Source: Eubacterium sp. (GTDB taxonomy: Bacteria > Bacillota > Clostridia > Lachnospirales > Lachnospiraceae). From it: a stretch of DNA of 64,000 nt. The stretch's first letter is position 1. Each line of letters opens with the position of its first letter. Where the stretch lies: NCBI GenBank assembly GCA_017433295.1, contig JAFRHL010000009.1, positions 1 to 64,000 on the forward strand. Direction: 5' to 3'. The translations under genes and the position numbers were made by a program. This document shows positions 53,715-62,211 of the stretch, in pieces. Under the pieces are notes generated by a model. That model was not told where the DNA came from. It searched no databases and saw only the letters and a program-made list of their open reading frames with translations.

Positions 53715-54389
53715 TTATTCCCTGTATCTGCACATATAACCAACACCCTTTACGGTATTGATGATTTTAACGTCATAACCCTGGTCAATCTTTTTCCGCA
53801 GCTGGTAAACATGAACATCTATGACATTAGACGCTCCTTCATAGTCATAGTTCCATATGTGATTACATATTTTTTCCCGGGATAATACTTTTCCCTGATG
53901 AGTCAGTAAATATTCCAGAACATCAAACTCTCTGGCTGTCAGAGAAATAGGCTTTCCCTGCCTTGTGACCTCTCTTGAGGCAGTATCCATTGTCAGATCA
54001 CCACAAAGAATCTGGCTGCTGGCCCTTTCTCCTCCCCTTCGAATCAGAGCCCGGAGCCTTGCCAGCAGTTCATCAAAATCAAATGGCTTGACCAGATAGT
54101 CATCAGCTCCCGCATCCAGACCGGCGACCCGCTCTTCCACAGAAGAGAGAGCAGTCAGCAAAAGGACCGGGGTTGTATCTCCACTACTTCGAAGCTTCTT
54201 TAGAATACCCAGTCCGGTAATCCCCGGCAACATAATATCCAAAACAATCGCATCATACTCCGCACATGCCAGATAAGCCAGCGCATCGTCTCCTGTTAAG
54301 CAGGAATCCACACTATAATACTCTCTTTTCAGTTTTCGTACGATGATCTCATTCAGATCCTGCTGATCTTCCACTACAAGTATTCTCAT
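53715..54389 (-). CDS. OmpR/PhoB-family response regulator
   Basis: A 224-residue regulator. The receiver has Asp51 in VLDIMLPG, Thr in LLLTAL and Lys in DYLVKPFDF; the C-terminal winged helix includes ISLTAREFDVLEYLL and VIDVHVYQLRKKID. It is the partner of the adjacent kinase. About 90 bases upstream are two ATTAATC direct repeats 17 bp apart, which might be its own binding sites. Confidence 0.93.
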   Translation of the reverse strand: MRILVVEDQQDLNEIIVRKLKREYYSVDSCLTGDDALAYLACAEYDAIVLDIMLPGITGLGILKKLRSSGDTTPVLLLTALSSVEERVAGLDAGADDYLVKPFDFDELLARLRALIRRGGERASSQILCGDLTMDTASREVTRQGKPISLTAREFDVLEYLLTHQGKVLSREKICNHIWNYDYEGASNVIDVHVYQLRKKIDQGYDVKIINTVKGVGYMCRYRE

Positions 54390-54675
54390 TTATCTCATCC
54401 TCTTTTTCCCAATTTCTATTACATCGTTACGCAAAGGAAAGCTGTAAAAACAGTCCATAATAATTTTAGCAGATTAATATGAAGAGAAGATTAATAATTT
54501 TAAATAAGCGAAAAAGAAAGCTGTCTCTCAAAAACAATCCATCCCCCACCACCAGGTTCTTTTATAGAATACAAATGTAAACCCGGCGATTAAGAAAAAA
54601 CTGTTAAAACGACAGCTTCCTTATTCATACTTATATAAATGTAATTTACACTACCCTGCCACGGGGGTATCTATT
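54390..54675. other. intergenic region with a distant-arm stem and a CsoR-like palindrome
   Basis: On the minus strand GGAAGCTGTC (near 54605-54625) can pair with GACAGCTTTC (near 54511-54522), followed by TTTTTC; the loop is ~90 bases. It may terminate the panF transcript or be a structured RNA. A short CTGT...ACAG hairpin plus T-run is inside. The right edge holds the palindrome TACCCTGCCACGGGGGTAT. No open frame of note is present. Confidence 0.4.
54652..54670 (+). promoter_or_regulatory. second CsoR-type operator, apparently orphan
   Basis: TACCCTGCCACGGGGGTAT resembles copper operators of Firmicutes. GGGGGTATCTATTTCA is identical over 16 bases to the csoR operator region at 44981-44996. 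A TATAAA lies 23 bases upstream in plus orientation, much as TATAAT does at csoR. No plus-strand gene follows; the site points into the 3' end of panF. Confidence 0.45.
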
Positions 54676-56163
54676 TCAGAAACACTTTTCAATAATATCC
54701 GGATCAAGCCCGTCCCTGCAGGTAAGATTTCCCACCAGGAAGTAAAGGATCCCGCCTGCCAGCAGACCCCAGATCACTGCGTTGATGCCTGCCACGCTTA
54801 CCTTATAGTAACAGAAGATATAAGTGGCAACGGCTCCCACAGAGCTGGCGACAGCCGCCTGTTTGGTTCCCTTCTTCCAGAAAAGACCTCCGATCAGGGG
54901 CCACAGGAAGGTACATTCCAGGCCTCCGAAGGCAAAGAGGTTGAGGAAGAAGATGATATCCGGCGGATTAAGGGTCAGGATGATCACCAGCACGCCGAAG
55001 GCAATGATAAGCAGAGTGCTGACCATCTGGATATTGCGATCGTAGCTTTCTATCTTCTTTGGATCGTCCTTAACCACATAGGTGCGCCACAGATCCTTTA
55101 CGATGGTTGCCGCAGCCAGGATCAGCAGGGAATCCGCCGTGGACATGACAGCCGCCATGGGAGCGGCCAGAAAGATCCCGGCTATGCCCGTGGGCATGAT
55201 CTTCTGGACGATATAGGGTACGAAATAATCAGAGGTCGGCAGGTCAGCCGTATCCACCAGAGCTCCCGCCCAGCATCCGGCAAGGTGCATACCGACGATA
55301 ATAAAGCTGCAGGTCAGGGCTCCTATCCACATAGCTGAGTGAAGACTCTTTGTGTCTTTAAAGCCCATGGCTCTTACAGCTGTCTGGGGGAGGCCCAGGG
55401 TACCAAAGCCAACCAGTACCCAGAAGCTTAAGAGACTTCCGGGCGTATAAACTGCAGTCAGGTTATTATAGACATCAGGCAGGTTAGCCTGAAGTCCCGC
55501 ATCGATCCCTGCCATACCGCCCCCTGCCCGGAGCACATAGAAGATAAAGAGGAAGGTACCGATACACATAACGATGCCCTGGATGGTATCTGTGACGGCA
55601 ACGGCCATAAAGCCTCCAAATGCAGTATAAATAATAACCACCGCACCGAAAATGAGCAGGGAAGAAACATGGCCGAGTCCCGTAATGGAGGAGATCAGAG
55701 TTGCCCCTCCGGTAAACTGACCAATCATCTGGGCGGTGCAGAAGGCAACCATCAGAAGACTTGTGATGATAACCAGGGCGTCACTCTTATATCTGGCCTT
55801 AAGGTAGCCGACCACAGTGACGGCACCGCTTCTCCTGGAAACCAGGGCCAGCTTATTACCCAGCACACCAAGCACCAGGAAGGTCACCGGTATCTGAACG
55901 GCGGCGATCCAAACCTGGGCGTAACCGTAGGTCAGGCCGGCTGCTCCGGGTCCGGAGACAAAAGAACTGACAGAGGTATAAGTTGCCATGGTGGTCATGG
56001 CTAAAAGGAGCCCGTTCATTCCCCGGCCGCCGATGAAGAATTTCTTCTCCGAGGACATGCTGCTTTCCGAGCTTTGTTTTTTACTGTAAAGTATACCGAC
56101 GATAGCATTGACCAGCAGGTAGCCGATCAGAATCATGAGGATGGTTTTCTGATTTCCTGTCAT
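54676..56163 (-). CDS. panF: sodium/pantothenate symporter
   Basis: A 495-residue SSF-family transporter with about 13 hydrophobic segments. The N-terminus KKFFIGGRGMNGLLLAMTTMATYTSVSSFVSGPG, split across helix 1-2, and the TVVGYLKARYKSD motif are typical of the PanF branch. It is preceded by a YhdT-like gene whose stop overlaps its ATG (ATGA), the same pair order as in E. coli, which supports the pantothenate assignment. It imports vitamin B5 with Na+. Confidence 0.88.
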   Translation of the reverse strand: MTGNQKTILMILIGYLLVNAIVGILYSKKQSSESSMSSEKKFFIGGRGMNGLLLAMTTMATYTSVSSFVSGPGAAGLTYGYAQVWIAAVQIPVTFLVLGVLGNKLALVSRRSGAVTVVGYLKARYKSDALVIITSLLMVAFCTAQMIGQFTGGATLISSITGLGHVSSLLIFGAVVIIYTAFGGFMAVAVTDTIQGIVMCIGTFLFIFYVLRAGGGMAGIDAGLQANLPDVYNNLTAVYTPGSLLSFWVLVGFGTLGLPQTAVRAMGFKDTKSLHSAMWIGALTCSFIIVGMHLAGCWAGALVDTADLPTSDYFVPYIVQKIMPTGIAGIFLAAPMAAVMSTADSLLILAAATIVKDLWRTYVVKDDPKKIESYDRNIQMVSTLLIIAFGVLVIILTLNPPDIIFFLNLFAFGGLECTFLWPLIGGLFWKKGTKQAAVASSVGAVATYIFCYYKVSVAGINAVIWGLLAGGILYFLVGNLTCRDGLDPDIIEKCF

Positions 56164-56429
56164 AACTGCTCACCCTCCTCTTCATCATCGTATTCGAAAT
56201 CCACGAATACAAACTTAAGTAAATACCATACTCCGACGTGGGCCAGGATGATGGTGCCGAATACCGACACGCTCAGCCAGGCAGGCATTCCCAGAAAATA
56301 CAGTCCGGTTCCATTGAGCAGAAAAGCAGATGCCACGTGCCAGATACAACATAAAGCCACTACAATTAGTGTGCTTTTGATCTCCTTCATGCACTGGTCA
56401 TGCTTCTCTTTTCTAGAGAGCTTTTTCAT
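56160..56429 (-). CDS. yhdT: YhdT-family (DUF997) small membrane protein
   Basis: An 89-residue protein with two membrane helices (near 20-37 and 45-70), basic N-terminus (MKKLSRKEKHDQ) and acidic C-terminus (FEYDDEEEGEQL). The start at 56429 has AAGGAGAAACAAA upstream. It is coupled to panF and is probably an accessory of the transporter, inferred from conserved pairing. Confidence 0.82.
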   Translation of the reverse strand: MKKLSRKEKHDQCMKEIKSTLIVVALCCIWHVASAFLLNGTGLYFLGMPAWLSVSVFGTIILAHVGVWYLLKFVFVDFEYDDEEEGEQL

Positions 56430-56551
56430 TTTGTTTCTCCTTAAATGATAGTCAGATTCCCCTAAGGGATATCTGCCGCCATGATTATACTCTAAAAGGC
56501 TCTGTGACGCAAGCAAAATTCTTTCAGTATTTTTATTGTTACCCCTGTCTC

Positions 56552-56998
56552 CTACAGCTCATTGCTGTCCAGCAGGATGGTAAAGGGTCCGTCATTAATA
56601 AGAGCAACTTGCATTTCCGCTCCGAACTCTCCCTGCTGCACACCCGGTACTCTCTTCCTGCATTCGTCTGCGAAGGCCAGAAACATCCGCCGCGCCTCAT
56701 CCGGGTCGCCCGCTTTAATAAAACTGGGCCGTCTCCCTTTACGGCAGTCTGCCAGCAGTGTAAACTGGGACACCACAAGGATTTCTCCCCCCACGTCTTC
56801 AATGGACAGGTTCGTTTTGCCCCTTTCATCCCGGAAGATGCGCAGGTCGATCATTTTCTTTGCCAGCTTTTTCATATCCTCCTCAGTATCCTGAGCTTCC
56901 ACCCCCAAAAGGACCAGATAACCCTGTCCGATGGACGCGATTGTTATGTCATTTACTGTAACTGAGGCATTCGCCACTCTCTGAATCACTGCTTTCAT
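56552..56998 (-). CDS. dtd: D-aminoacyl-tRNA deacylase
   Basis: A 148-residue proofreading enzyme that removes D-amino acids and glycine from mischarged tRNA. The Ser-Gln motif SQFTLLADCRKGRRPSF and the C-terminal NDGPFTILLDS motif are both intact, as is the N-terminal MKAVIQRVANASVTV. It often neighbours relA in Clostridia, but relA lies at 8-10 kb here. It is 27 bases upstream of nothing functional; the cupin gene precedes it. Confidence 0.95.
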   Translation of the reverse strand: MKAVIQRVANASVTVNDITIASIGQGYLVLLGVEAQDTEEDMKKLAKKMIDLRIFRDERGKTNLSIEDVGGEILVVSQFTLLADCRKGRRPSFIKAGDPDEARRMFLAFADECRKRVPGVQQGEFGAEMQVALINDGPFTILLDSNEL

Positions 56999-57025
56999 TG
57001 TAATAGTCCTTCTTTAGATAATATC

Positions 57026-57367
57026 TTACTCTGACAGCATCACCTTATCCCCATCCATAAAGGGAGCAGCGGTCACCACCATTTTTGCCTTAGATTCCCC
57101 CTGATTGAAGACGATGTGTCCCTCGCCGGGTTCAAGGTGAATATAATCTCCAGGAATAAGGACCACCTCTCTGCCTTCCACGATCATATTCACATTTCCC
57201 TCCAAAACATAGAAACTCTCCTGCATATACTGGCGTACATGGCCGGATACTCTTTCTCCCGGAAGAAGCTGGACCAGACCGAAGTTCATCCTGGGTCCTT
57301 TTTCCAGGTATTTGGGACCGTGGTCCCCATGTCTGTATTCACGCTCATTTTCATTTAAGATATACAT
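57026..57367 (-). CDS. small cupin-domain protein
   Basis: A 113-residue single-domain cupin. The two motifs are PGERVSGHVRQYMQESFYVLEG and PGDYIHLEPGEGHIV, giving potential metal ligands His, Glu and His. The ATG at 57367 is chosen because AGAAGGG lies just before; an ATG at 57412 would overlap maf and lacks an RBS. The substrate is unknown. The family includes isomerases, dioxygenases and sensors. Confidence 0.8.
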   Translation of the reverse strand: MYILNENEREYRHGDHGPKYLEKGPRMNFGLVQLLPGERVSGHVRQYMQESFYVLEGNVNMIVEGREVVLIPGDYIHLEPGEGHIVFNQGESKAKMVVTAAPFMDGDKVMLSE

Positions 57368-57395
57368 AAGCCCTTCTTTATACGAATGAAATTTA

Positions 57396-58007
57396 TTAAT
57401 AACTACATTCATTTACCAGCTTTGTTATTTCCTCAGTCAGTCTGCAGATGGGAAGTCCCACAACATTGTAATAATCTCCGCGAATACCCGAAATAAACAC
57501 TGCGGCCTTGCCCTGAATGCCGTATGCACCGGCCTTGTCCATGGGCTCTCCGGTGGCAATATAGTCCCTGATCTCCCGGTCGGAAATACTCCTCATCACC
57601 ACTTCTGTACATTCAAAGAAAGACCTCCGTTTTAATTCCCGTCCATCGTTACAATAGATCAGGGTCACTCCGGTGTAGACCTGATGTGCCTTTCCGGAAA
57701 GCTCTTTTAGCATCCGTAAGGCATCCTTCTCATTCTCGGGTTTCCCTAAAATGCAGTTATCCAATACAACAACAGTATCTGCACCTATCACCAGGACATC
57801 TTCCCCTTCCCGGTTTTTTGTCTCTCCGGTCCGGTACCGCAAAGCCACTGCCCCGGCCTTTATCTCTGAAAGCTGCTCCACCATCTCCCGGGGATTTCCT
57901 GAGACCACAGACTCATCCACTTCACTTACTTCTACCTCAAAATCATATCCTGCCTGCCCCAGAAGCTCCTTCCTTCTGGGAGAGGCAGATGCAAGAATGA
58001 TTCTCAT
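57396..58007 (-). CDS. maf: Maf-family nucleoside triphosphate pyrophosphatase
   Basis: A 203-residue house-cleaning enzyme that hydrolyses dTTP/UTP or modified nucleotides. ILASASPRRKELL, the substrate-specific VIGADTVVVLDN and DKAGAYGIQGKAAVFI are diagnostic. The ATG at 58007 overlaps the stop region of the AAA+ gene; a TTG two codons upstream is possible but unneeded. Linked to septum inhibition in Bacillus. Confidence 0.93.
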   Translation of the reverse strand: MRIILASASPRRKELLGQAGYDFEVEVSEVDESVVSGNPREMVEQLSEIKAGAVALRYRTGETKNREGEDVLVIGADTVVVLDNCILGKPENEKDALRMLKELSGKAHQVYTGVTLIYCNDGRELKRRSFFECTEVVMRSISDREIRDYIATGEPMDKAGAYGIQGKAAVFISGIRGDYYNVVGLPICRLTEEITKLVNECSY

Positions 58008-58009
58008 AT

Positions 58010-59491
58010 TCAAAACAAAAACCTTACCTTCTCTTTATCAAAGGTTACCGCGGACACATGATCCACCTCGATCTGATAAAGGGCATTGGCCGCCAGATGT
58101 TCCGCCGCCTGCTCCAGGTCTCTTATACCAGTTGTCCCGCTGAAAATACTGATCACCTCATCCAGTCCTTCCTCTGTCAATGTACATTCTTCCTTCCTCA
58201 TGCCCATACGTTTTAAAACTTTGGGCAGGGCAAATTCCGAAAAAATGATTTTCTTCTCCCGCGGGGTATAATCCGGTATGTCGATCACCGCGAACCGGGA
58301 CATTAAAGGAGCACTGATCTGTGACTTATCATTGGCCGTAGCTATGGGGTAGACTCCGCTGGTGGGAATCATACACTCAATATAATTATCCGTGAAGCCA
58401 AGATTATCCAGTAACGTGAGCAGGACATCGGCAGGGTTGCCGTTGCCTTTCCCGGCAGCCGCCTTATCCAGCTCGTTAATGATAAAAACCAGATTGGACT
58501 CGCCCGCATTATAGAAGGCCTCCATGATGATACCCGGCTTGGCATTGGAGTAGATCCTTGAGCTTCCTGTCAACTGCTCGGGGTCATTGATGGAGCTCAT
58601 GTCCAGCGTTGCCCAGGGAAGTTTCAGGATACGGGCGACAGCATAGGCCACCTGGGATTTGCCGGTTCCGGCCGGGCCGACCAGCAGCAGGCCATAGGCA
58701 GGAAGAGTGTGGGTCCGGTTGATCTGGATAATGGTCTCTATAATCCTCTGCTTAACCTTCTCCATGCCGTAAAGTTCTTCATCAAGGATCCGCCTGGCTT
58801 CCACCGGATCAATGGCCTGAAAATATTGATTTCTCCACTGAATATTAAGCATAATAGACAATGCCCGCTGGGCATGTCTCCTTTCCTCCGCCGTCACTTC
58901 ATGGGACCGGGCCACCGCAAAATTCCTTCTGGCCCACAAACGGATGTTATCCGGAAGGGTCCTGCCGGCACAGTTAAGAAAATCCTGGATACTCTGAAGG
59001 CTGGTAAGCTTCATGTCGTCACCGGTTTCCTCCTCTTCTTCATCCGCGTTACCCTGGGGCGGGGCATCACCGGAGAGAAGTCTGTCTATCATAAACTGGA
59101 GGAAACCGTCCTGGGCAGACAGCTTTGTCCCGTTCCCGAATGATGTCTCCCTGATTCTGTAAACTGCATATCCATCTTCCCTGTTCTGGCCGGATAATCT
59201 TACAGGAATGTGATTCTCTCCCAGCCACTTAAGCAGACTGACGAATCGGGCGTCGATGGACAGGATGTCGGCACTGACTGTCCCGTCCTCCTCCTCAAAC
59301 TCGAAAGTAGTTCTTCTGGCGGGATTGGTAAAGGTCCCATTAGAATGATGCGCCCACTGTCTCCTGCTGTTATCCAGTATCATCACCGGCTTCTCCGGGG
59401 AGGATATATGCTCATCGGAATAAAAGACGGTATAGGTGCACTCGCTGGATTCTTTCTGATAAGAACTATCTGTAAAATCAAATACTGGCAT
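58010..59491 (-). CDS. Lon-like AAA+ ATPase without protease domain
   Basis: A 493-residue protein. Residues 1-~160 are an unassigned acidic domain ending in a run of Glu/Asp (150-159). Residues ~175-493 resemble the Lon ATPase: ILDEELYGMEKVKQRIIETI (236-254) is the Lon linker, Walker A is GPAGTGKS (272-279), sensor and Arg-finger regions PIATANDKS and LMSRF follow. Walker B reads FIINELDKA (336-344), with Asn where Lon has Asp. The Ser-Lys protease domain is absent. CAGGAGAAGAAC precedes the ATG. It could be an unfoldase, disaggregase or scaffold. It is coupled to maf. Confidence 0.8.
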   Translation of the reverse strand: MPVFDFTDSSYQKESSECTYTVFYSDEHISSPEKPVMILDNSRRQWAHHSNGTFTNPARRTTFEFEEEDGTVSADILSIDARFVSLLKWLGENHIPVRLSGQNREDGYAVYRIRETSFGNGTKLSAQDGFLQFMIDRLLSGDAPPQGNADEEEEETGDDMKLTSLQSIQDFLNCAGRTLPDNIRLWARRNFAVARSHEVTAEERRHAQRALSIMLNIQWRNQYFQAIDPVEARRILDEELYGMEKVKQRIIETIIQINRTHTLPAYGLLLVGPAGTGKSQVAYAVARILKLPWATLDMSSINDPEQLTGSSRIYSNAKPGIIMEAFYNAGESNLVFIINELDKAAAGKGNGNPADVLLTLLDNLGFTDNYIECMIPTSGVYPIATANDKSQISAPLMSRFAVIDIPDYTPREKKIIFSEFALPKVLKRMGMRKEECTLTEEGLDEVISIFSGTTGIRDLEQAAEHLAANALYQIEVDHVSAVTFDKEKVRFLF

Positions 59492-59523
59492 GTTCTTCTC
59501 CTGCTATCGTAAAAATGTCTTAA

Positions 59524-59550
59524 AGTAAAAGGAAGGCAGCTAAAGCTGCC
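59524..59550 (-). terminator. terminator downstream of the abrB region
   Basis: On the minus strand GGCAGC-TTTA-GCTGCC is followed by TTCCTTTTACTTT. It ends the transcript reading from abrB, ~40 bases after 59590. A second hairpin (CGA.ATCGCC...GGCGAT.TCG, ~59564-59585) lies beside it. Confidence 0.6.
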
Positions 59551-59589
59551 GCCGGGCCCGCACGAGATCGCCGGGGCGATTTCGATTAA

Positions 59590-59720
59590 TTAATAATGCC
59601 GGATCACCACAAGCTTGTAACGATCGTACAACTTCTGATGCTCCGGCAGCAGATGTCTGTCATTCCTGCAGATAATATCATATCTTTCCGGATCCGGATA
59701 AAATTCAAAATAGTCTGTCT
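59590..59720 (-). CDS. possible small protein fragment downstream of abrB (uncertain)
   Basis: After the abrB stop another frame stays open and reads YFEFYPDPERYDIICRND, then HLLPEHQKLYDRYKLVVIRHY split by a few residues. The composition looks protein-like. It has no ATG or clear RBS; it opens within abrB in a different frame from about 59802. It may be a real overlapping gene, or a former AbrB extension lost by frameshift. Function is unknown. Confidence 0.3.
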
Positions 59721-59722
59721 GA

Positions 59723-59986
59723 TCACTCGGATAAAGTATAACCGGCAATCCTGGCAAGCTCTTTGATGGAATCTCTGGATACCTTCTTACCCCGGTATTC
59801 AATCAGATCTTCACACTGTCCGGTAAAGATATCACTGGGATTATACTTCTTAATGATGATTCTGTCTTCTTCTGTAAATATCTCCAATGGTTCTCTCTCG
59901 CCAATCTCAAAGCTCTTACGAAGTTCCATGGGTAATGTGATCCTTCCCAGCGAATCAAGCTTTCTGACAATTCCGGTACTCTGCAT
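59723..59986 (-). CDS. AbrB-family transition-state regulator
   Basis: An 87-residue swapped-hairpin DNA-binding protein. MQSTGIVRKLDSLGRITLP then MELRKSF and the DRIIIKKY strand define the AbrB/SpoVT domain; the C-terminal ~35 residues probably mediate oligomerisation. The start at 59986 follows GAGAGGAGTTTTGATT. AbrB proteins repress stationary-phase and sporulation genes. Its targets here are unknown. Confidence 0.88.
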   Translation of the reverse strand: MQSTGIVRKLDSLGRITLPMELRKSFEIGEREPLEIFTEEDRIIIKKYNPSDIFTGQCEDLIEYRGKKVSRDSIKELARIAGYTLSE

Positions 59987-60126
59987 AATCAAAACTCCTC
60001 TCTCGTTAGTAATAATTAATCTAATAATTTCCGCTACTGTAAGTATATCACAAAAATTTGAAATGTCAACCAAATAATGGAAACTTAATTTTAAAATGTA
60101 AATATATCAAAATAATATCTTATCCA

Positions 60127-61158
60127 TTATTTATCCTTAAGGCGGTCCCCGTACATGGCTTCATAATAGTTCTGGTATTCTCCTGAGATAATCCTTTCCC
60201 ACCATTCCTTATGGTCAAGATACCAGCGTATGGTCTTCTGGATGCCGTCCTTAAACATAGTCTCGGGAAGCCATCCCAGCTCTGCGTGAATCTTGGCGGG
60301 GTCGATGGCATATCTCATATCATGCCCTTTTCTGTCAGTCACATGGGTGATCAGAGATTCCGGTTTATCAAGGGCCGCGCAGATGATCTTTACGATATCA
60401 ATATTCTTCATCTCATTATGGCCGCCGATATTGTAGACTTCTCCCACCTTTCCCTGCCGGATGATCAGGTCAATGGCCCTGCAGTGGTCTTCCACATACA
60501 ACCAGTCCCTGACATTTAATCCCTCACCGTAAACCGGCAGCGGCTTGTCCGCCAGGGCATTGGCGATCATAAGGGGAATCAGTTTCTCCGGGAACTGATA
60601 GGGTCCGTAATTATTGGAGCATCTGGAAATGGTCACGGGAAGCCCGAAGGTTCTGTGATAGGAATTGACTAAAAGATCGGCCCCGGCCTTTGAAGAACTG
60701 TAGGGACTGCTGGTCTTTAAGGGTGTCTCTTCTGTAAAGAAAAGGTCAGGACGGTCTAAAGGAAGATCTCCGTATACCTCGTCCGTGGAAACCTGATGGT
60801 ACCTTTTTACACCCACTGCTCTGCTGGCATCCATGAGGACCTGGGTCCCGATGATATTGGTTTTCAGGAAGATACCGGGATCCTCTATGGAACGGTCCAC
60901 ATGGCTCTCTGCCGCAAAATTGACCACGATATCCGGCTTTTCCTCCTCAAAAAGGGCAAAGACTGCATCCCTGTCGCAGATATCCATTTTCTCAAAGCGG
61001 AAATTGGGATACTCCATGGCTTCCTTTAAGGTCTCCAGATTTCCTGCATATGTCAGTTTATCTATACATACGATTCGATCCTCCGGATGCTCCTTTAACT
61101 CCAGATACACAAAATTAGCTCCGATAAATCCGGCTCCGCCTGTAACAATAATCGTCAT
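60127..61158 (-). CDS. rfbB: dTDP-glucose 4,6-dehydratase
   Basis: A 343-residue short-chain dehydrogenase/reductase-type enzyme making dTDP-4-keto-6-deoxyglucose. The NAD-binding TGGAGFIG is at 6-13, the catalytic STDEVYG at 124-130 and the YxxxK pair Tyr153/Lys157 is intact. SRCSNNYGPYQFPEKLIP and NVRDWLYVEDH are subfamily markers. AAAAGGAGAATTTACC precedes the ATG. It is third in a run with a secreted protein and a CDP-glycerol transferase; rfbA, rfbC and rfbD are not seen. Confidence 0.95.
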   Translation of the reverse strand: MTIIVTGGAGFIGANFVYLELKEHPEDRIVCIDKLTYAGNLETLKEAMEYPNFRFEKMDICDRDAVFALFEEEKPDIVVNFAAESHVDRSIEDPGIFLKTNIIGTQVLMDASRAVGVKRYHQVSTDEVYGDLPLDRPDLFFTEETPLKTSSPYSSSKAGADLLVNSYHRTFGLPVTISRCSNNYGPYQFPEKLIPLMIANALADKPLPVYGEGLNVRDWLYVEDHCRAIDLIIRQGKVGEVYNIGGHNEMKNIDIVKIICAALDKPESLITHVTDRKGHDMRYAIDPAKIHAELGWLPETMFKDGIQKTIRWYLDHKEWWERIISGEYQNYYEAMYGDRLKDK

Positions 61159-61176
61159 GGTAAATTCTCCTTTTCC

Positions 61177-62208
61177 TTATTTATATTTGTAAATATTCAT
61201 ACAGGTATACTTATCTTTATAATGGGATGCCAGACCGATATATACTGTCCCGTCCCCGGTCACCTGGATCCCTTCCGGTTCCCTGTGGGTAAGGCCGGCA
61301 GCTCCCCGTATTTTAACTGTTTTCTTCCTGCCGCTTTTATAATCATATGTTTTTATCTTAATGGGATACCAGGCCTTATGCAGTTCTTTTCTCTCTGCCC
61401 TGCAGGCCGTTCCCTCAATGGTATATAAGCAGGTGCCGCAGATATCAAATCCCTGAAAATCTCCTTTTGTCTTTGCCAGGCGGAAAGACTTTACGGGGTG
61501 CTTTACATCAATAAATGTCCCGTTTTTTAATCTGTAAAGCTGAAATCCCTGGTATTTTCCCCTGGTATACCTGACAGCCAGGCAGCGGCCATCCGGACTG
61601 ACTGCCGGATAACAGTTTGTCGCAAAACCCTTTTTTCCTGCAAAGGGAATCCTGTAACGGATCTTTGCATGGTTCCTCATTACTGCTCCTTTCCGGTAAG
61701 TAAAGCAGGAAATACTCCGGGCAGCACCTGTCCCCTTATACGCATCGCTTCCGGTCCACAGCCAGGTTTTATTACCGGCTATGGCACAGTCAATATTGGT
61801 TCCGTGCCCAAACCCCCTCAATGTCATGTAATCTTCCTCATAACCACCGTCCGCCAGATATCGGACTCTGGTCAGGCGCAGGTCGGCACTGTGCTTTCCA
61901 CTGCTTGAAAGATTAGACAAATAATAATAAAAGGTACCGTCAAAAGTATATCCCTGGGGAATCCTTCTGGTTGAAAGCCGGGTAGCACCACGGACCAGTG
62001 TCAGGTCGCCGGAGGCAGGCTCTGCAGGAGTGGTGGATGATATTTTCCGGGAAAACTCAGGGGTGAGCTTCTCCATGCTGGTATTGGTTTTTTCGGTAAC
62101 AGGATCTGCCGCAATCTTCGCATAGGCTTTCGTACAGCTTAACTGACAGGCGGCAATCAGTATACAAAACAGGACAGCTGCTGACAGACAACCATATAAA
62201 TTCTTCAT
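61177..62208 (-). CDS. secreted protein, possibly helveticin-J / teichoic-acid-associated beta-propeller type
   Basis: A 343-residue exported protein with a signal peptide (MKNLYGCLSAAVLFCILIAA) and a linker rich in Thr, Ser and Pro. The rest is beta-strand rich with repeated blade-like segments (YYYLSNLSSSGK; MTLRGFGHGTNIDCAIAGNKTWLW). The GFGHGTNID motif resembles helveticin J-type proteins, though the match is not firm. It begins 3 bases after the CDP-glycerol transferase stop, suggesting a surface-polymer role over a bacteriocin. Function is unknown. Confidence 0.6.
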   Translation of the reverse strand: MKNLYGCLSAAVLFCILIAACQLSCTKAYAKIAADPVTEKTNTSMEKLTPEFSRKISSTTPAEPASGDLTLVRGATRLSTRRIPQGYTFDGTFYYYLSNLSSSGKHSADLRLTRVRYLADGGYEEDYMTLRGFGHGTNIDCAIAGNKTWLWTGSDAYKGTGAARSISCFTYRKGAVMRNHAKIRYRIPFAGKKGFATNCYPAVSPDGRCLAVRYTRGKYQGFQLYRLKNGTFIDVKHPVKSFRLAKTKGDFQGFDICGTCLYTIEGTACRAERKELHKAWYPIKIKTYDYKSGRKKTVKIRGAAGLTHREPEGIQVTGDGTVYIGLASHYKDKYTCMNIYKYK

Positions 62209-62211
62209 AAA

